DNA of 64,000 nt from Ditylenchus dipsaci (lineage: Eukaryota > Nematoda > Chromadorea > Rhabditida > Anguinidae). Shown in pieces: positions 60,400-64,000 of this stretch (within the stretch, counting starts at the first letter, position 1; each line of letters starts with the position of its first letter). The notes beneath the pieces are model-generated. The model saw nothing but the letters and a program-made list of their open reading frames with translations. It did no database searches and was not told the origin of the DNA. The DNA is taken from NCBI GenBank assembly GCA_004194705.1, contig SADC01000934.1:117280-181279 (forward strand), read 5' to 3'. Both the position numbers and the translations under genes were made by a program.

Positions 60400-62195
60400 C
60401 AAAAATGATCAAGAAGGCGCACGACGTAAACGCAAACTAACAAAAGCGTTTATGATCCACCTACAATGACACGGAAAAAATCGCAGCAACAGTGAGAGTT
60501 GTAGTGCGAATCAAGTATATCCCAATCATTTAGTCAAATCTATTCATAACGCGCCCGGTTAGCCAGACACAAAATCTCAAAATTAGGATTTCGATTCTCA
60601 AAATCAGGATTTTCAACAAAAAAAATCAAAGGTAATCAAGCAAGAAAACATTATGCTGTATTCATGATTTTCGACAATCCAAAATCAGGGTTTGAAAAAA
60701 AATTAGGATATGCCTGATAAGTCAAACCATCTGGCTACCCTGTAGCTCACCCTGTGTGGAGCAGGCCCAAGGATGTGCTATAAAAAATGGGCACTTTTAA
60801 AAGGCTTTTATTTAGTCGTTGTATGCAGTCGTTATCAGTCTAAATGGGCTAAGGCATGCGCCATAAAGAGACTTGACTCTATATATACAGTGGATTCTCG
60901 ATAGTCAGGACCACCCTGGGAGCAGGCCAAAGACTGCCTTATCCTTGGGGTGGCTTTATATAGGGGTTGTCTTTTATTGGGGGTGGCTTTGGAGTCAAAT
61001 CTCTATCTTGGGGCCGGCCGAAGTTGGCCTTATACCGAGAGTAGTCTTTTATCGATGTACGACTGTGTTGAGGACAAAAAATTGGGTCTTTTTGGTCAAG
61101 GATCCTATATTTTCAAAAAACGGAGAACCAAAATTTATAGGGTTGTCGACTTCGACTTTAAAGTCGAAAGTCGAAAGGTCGAAATTTTTTTAAGGTCGAT
61201 TTTTGGCCTCGGAGCGAAAATATTATTTTACAACATATACTCAGAATTAAAAGTTGGGTATACATTGTAAAATCAGACAGCACAAAACACCTGTTTTGAA
61301 TATGTCGCAATAAATGATGTCTCGTTCCAAACTAGAATCGCAGCACGGTGTGTCGAAACTTGCTATGGCATTCTGTTTTGTGTTTGCCTCAGGGCTGGGC
61401 ACGGGCCGGGCCGCTTGTGCTCTGGGCCGAGCCTAAAAACTTCAGGCCCGCGGCCCGGCCCGGTCGGCCCGGTAAATCTGATATAACCTGGAATTTCTCG
61501 AACTTCAAAATTATGATTTTGAATTTTCATGAAAATATATATTTTTATCTCATAATAACAGTTTATTTCTCGGACCCAGGTTGTTAACCATATCGCCAGG
61601 CATTGACACTTCATTTCCGGACAAAAATCTAACAAAAAAGTATTATCAGAGCAATACGAACCATCATTAAAGGGCATGCTCGCGCCCGATGGAATAATTC
61701 TTGCATTTTGAATTCGCGGGTACCAGGCACGCCAGAGATTTGAATTTCAAATCAAATTTTGAAATCATTTTGAGTTCTGTGCTTTGATCTGTCGTGCTTT
61801 GCCGGTAATTTTTGCTCTAATTTTTTACGCTTGCCTTCTTACTAACTGACTGTTTTGGTTTTAGCGTCAAATAATCTCGTTGTGTTCAGCTGGTCATTCT
61901 CGTGCATGCTCAGGTTCTTCTCTTGAATCTTGCTGTTTGTATTTAGATAAGTTTTTTTATTTTCTGTGCCGTCATTTCTTTTTCTTGTTCCGTTTTTAGG
62001 TGTCTATCTGGAGGTCTCAAGAAGAATTTTAGTTCTCTGCTCGGGTATTTTAACACATTTTTCACACAATTTACGCAGTGATGCATACATTCCTGTCCAA
62101 AAAGTCCTTATAAATGTACGTCAAATATAGCAGGCAGCCATTTACGTAGCGACTTTCGACTTTGTCAGCCTGTATGCGGTCGAAGTGTCACTTTC
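60400..62195. other. No gene; repeat ends
   Basis: 60888 starts with TACAGTGGATTCTCGATAGT (pogo-type left end, with GATGTACGACTGTG near 61055 as a possible right end). 61140-61200 is AAAGTCGAAAGTCGAAAGG repeats. 61388 starts a GC-rich CAGGGCTGGGCACGGGCC tract resembling a hAT MITE end. 61667 begins the TTAAAGGGCATGCTCGCGCC repeat end also found at 23050. I found no convincing exon. Confidence 0.45.
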
Positions 62196-62198
62196 TAT

Positions 62199-64000
62199 GT
62201 GCCTTCGTGCTTCATTCTATGGCAGTATGGCTAGGCCCTTGTAACATATCTGTCGGAGCGCGGTCAATTCTCTGAAGAGGCTGCCTAGCGAAGAGTGTTT
62301 ATTCCGCTGGGCTTTATAGCACTAATTTTCAGGTTCAATCGACAATTGGGAACCATATCTTTACGTCTTGCATCTTTGTAGGCAGCTCACATAGCAAAGA
62401 CGCCCGGATAGAAGTATTACTTGATTAATCAATAACGCTTTTAGATTCATAGAACTATATCAATTAATTGGATCATAATTTAGTTCAAATAGTGCCTTCC
62501 CTTTCTCTTTTTTTCCGGCTTCGCTCCAAGATTCTTACAGCTAACACACTACGTCCAGCACTTGTTCCAGCTTGACATTTGACGGATTTCTCGATATGCT
62601 GAAAAAGTCTAACTGGTTTCACACCATAAACCAACTAACAATTTTCGCTTTGAGTCGTACTGTAGTATACGAATCAACTTTAGGGAGAAGCTATCCGTAC
62701 AACCATCAAACAGCGATGATTCTTAGAATTAGGGATATGTGAATAGAGTCGACGCTCTCCATAACGGACCCTCCATAACGGACAGCTCTCCATAACGGAC
62801 CAAAATTTGGCCGATTGGTCCAGAGTTAGTAATAATTCGACTAAATCGACGCTTCTACAAAACGGACGCTCTCTAATAACGGCCGAAAAAAGTCCGTCCT
62901 TTCAGGTCCGTTATGGAGAGCGTCGACTGTATGTTTTAAACATCAAATCTAAAACAAAAATATTTACCGATTATAGTATGGTTAGCTCACGGGGATCGTT
63001 TTTTTTGGCTCCCAGAAGGCAATCGAAACACGAGTCCGCTTGTGTCTGGATCACTAGGGATGATAATGGGGTACCATTCGGCAGAAACCTCTATCCCCCC
63101 TTTCCTCTTTCCAAATTACAAACATTTCTTTTCCTCCGGCCAGTCAGAATGTAACTCGGATTTCATTTAATTAAGACTGAAATACAACAGGTGGTAAAAA
63201 CTTACACCTATCCTTGAGAGCGAAAAATATCATTCCTTTTGGCGCAATAGTATCGAATTGTTCAGTGTGTTTCTTCCTTACATTTCTGTATATCCATCAA
63301 TTAGTCAGGTATGTTTTGGTCTGTATGGCTGGTTCAGCACTCCCGATTGAGAGCACTCTGCTCAAATGTGATCATAGAGTCAAAGTTGAAAGTATTTTTT
63401 TATTGGTAAACATCGCGGTACAAAAAATTTTCTCTGAAATCGAACCTAAGCCAAAAAAACAGGGAGACCAAAGTAAAAGTGGGTCTATAACTGAATGAAA
63501 ACCGAAGAAAGAAGTGAAAAGAGGAATTCGGTGACGTAAAGAAGATATTTGGACGGCAGTGTCGTAATACAGCAGTGTTAGGTCTTTCCAATCTTCCGAT
63601 TCCAGTCGATAAATTTCTAGGTTACCATAAACCGCCCTACATCCAGTCCGCACTTTCTTGTCAAAATTTTAATTCAAAGTTTTGCCCACATATTTTCGTG
63701 TTTGCATGCAACATTTTACATTCTCATTTGCCGTTAGGTAAGAAATGGTGTGTTTTTAGCGGGACTTTAACAAATGCAAAAAACCAAGTAAGCAACTTCG
63801 GGTAGTAGACCATACGGAACAAAAGATGCAAGACGTAAAGATATGGTCCCAAGTTTGTCGATTGAACCTGAAAATTAGTGCTATAAACCCAGCGGAATAA
63901 CACTTTCGCTAGGCAGCCTCTCAGAAGGTTGACCGCGCTCCGACAGATATGTTACAAGGGCCTAGCCATACTTGCCATAGAATGAAGCACGAAGGCACAT
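62199..64000. repeat. Large inverted repeat, right arm leaves window
   Basis: Left arm 62199-62385 (ATGTGCCTTCGTGCTTCATT ... TACGTCTTGCATC) is reverse-complemented at 63816-64000 with few mismatches, and the right arm continues past the window end. The 1.4-kb centre contains the MITE 62746-62929 and short open frames without recognisable homology. Confidence 0.8.
62746..62929. mobile_element. Small pogo-type MITE, cassette CATAACGGACC
   Basis: TA-flanked; GAGTCGACGCTCTCCATAAC and GTTATGGAGAGCGTCGACTG. The cassette CTCTCCATAACGGACC occurs three times in direct orientation at the left, with related CTTCTACAAAACGGACGC and CTCTAATAACGGCC in the centre. Confidence 0.8.

Noticed and set aside
62807..63154. 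115-residue plus-strand frame
   Set aside because: Its first third lies inside the MITE 62746-62929 and the rest has no splice or homology support.

Overview
The window is eukaryotic, AT-rich and very repeat-dense. Genes are broken by many short introns (about 43 to 60 bp, GT..AG) and by longer introns packed with inverted-repeat transposons. Recognisable genes are metazoan housekeeping genes. The RPL26 remnant is closest, as I remember the family, to nematode RPL26 (C-terminal 'RKAADRARVTGALKG'), so an invertebrate, possibly a nematode, is my best guess; I cannot prove the phylum.

Layout. 0-2 kb: two tandem copies of an unrecognised two-exon module. 3.2-7.1 kb: a hAT transposase gene (minus strand) split by a 2.3-kb TIR element (4047-6333) that carries an intron-bearing but internally deleted RPL26. 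7.4-9.8 kb: F-box/LRR-type gene (minus). 10.3-12.0 kb: TTAA-bounded piggyBac-like element with 608-bp TIRs encoding only a double zinc-ribbon protein. 14.3-20.6 kb: nested stack of foldback and hAT elements. 21-27 kb: further foldbacks, palindromes and a ~170-bp satellite. 27.9-31.0 kb: FANCM-like helicase gene (minus) whose Walker A, DEAH and SAT motifs are all degenerate. 31.4-35.1 kb: SDA1 (minus). 37.2-44.1 kb: cytoplasmic dynein intermediate chain (minus, 15 exons). 45.5-50.7 kb: proteasome subunit RPN8/PSMD7 (plus, 8 exons). 51.8-60.4 kb: unrecognised Ser/Lys-rich multi-exon gene (minus). 62.2-64 kb: a large inverted repeat running off the right edge.

Three things stand out. The FANCM-like protein looks like a pseudohelicase. 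Tc1/pogo-type MITEs share fixed ends and subterminal blocks, but each carries its own short terminal 'cassette', which is repeated in its central hairpin. Nearly every conserved gene also needs one or more single-base insertions, mostly in homopolymers, to stay in frame, which points to indel errors in the assembly rather than gene death. Exon borders are read by eye from splice consensus and family conservation, so individual borders may be off.
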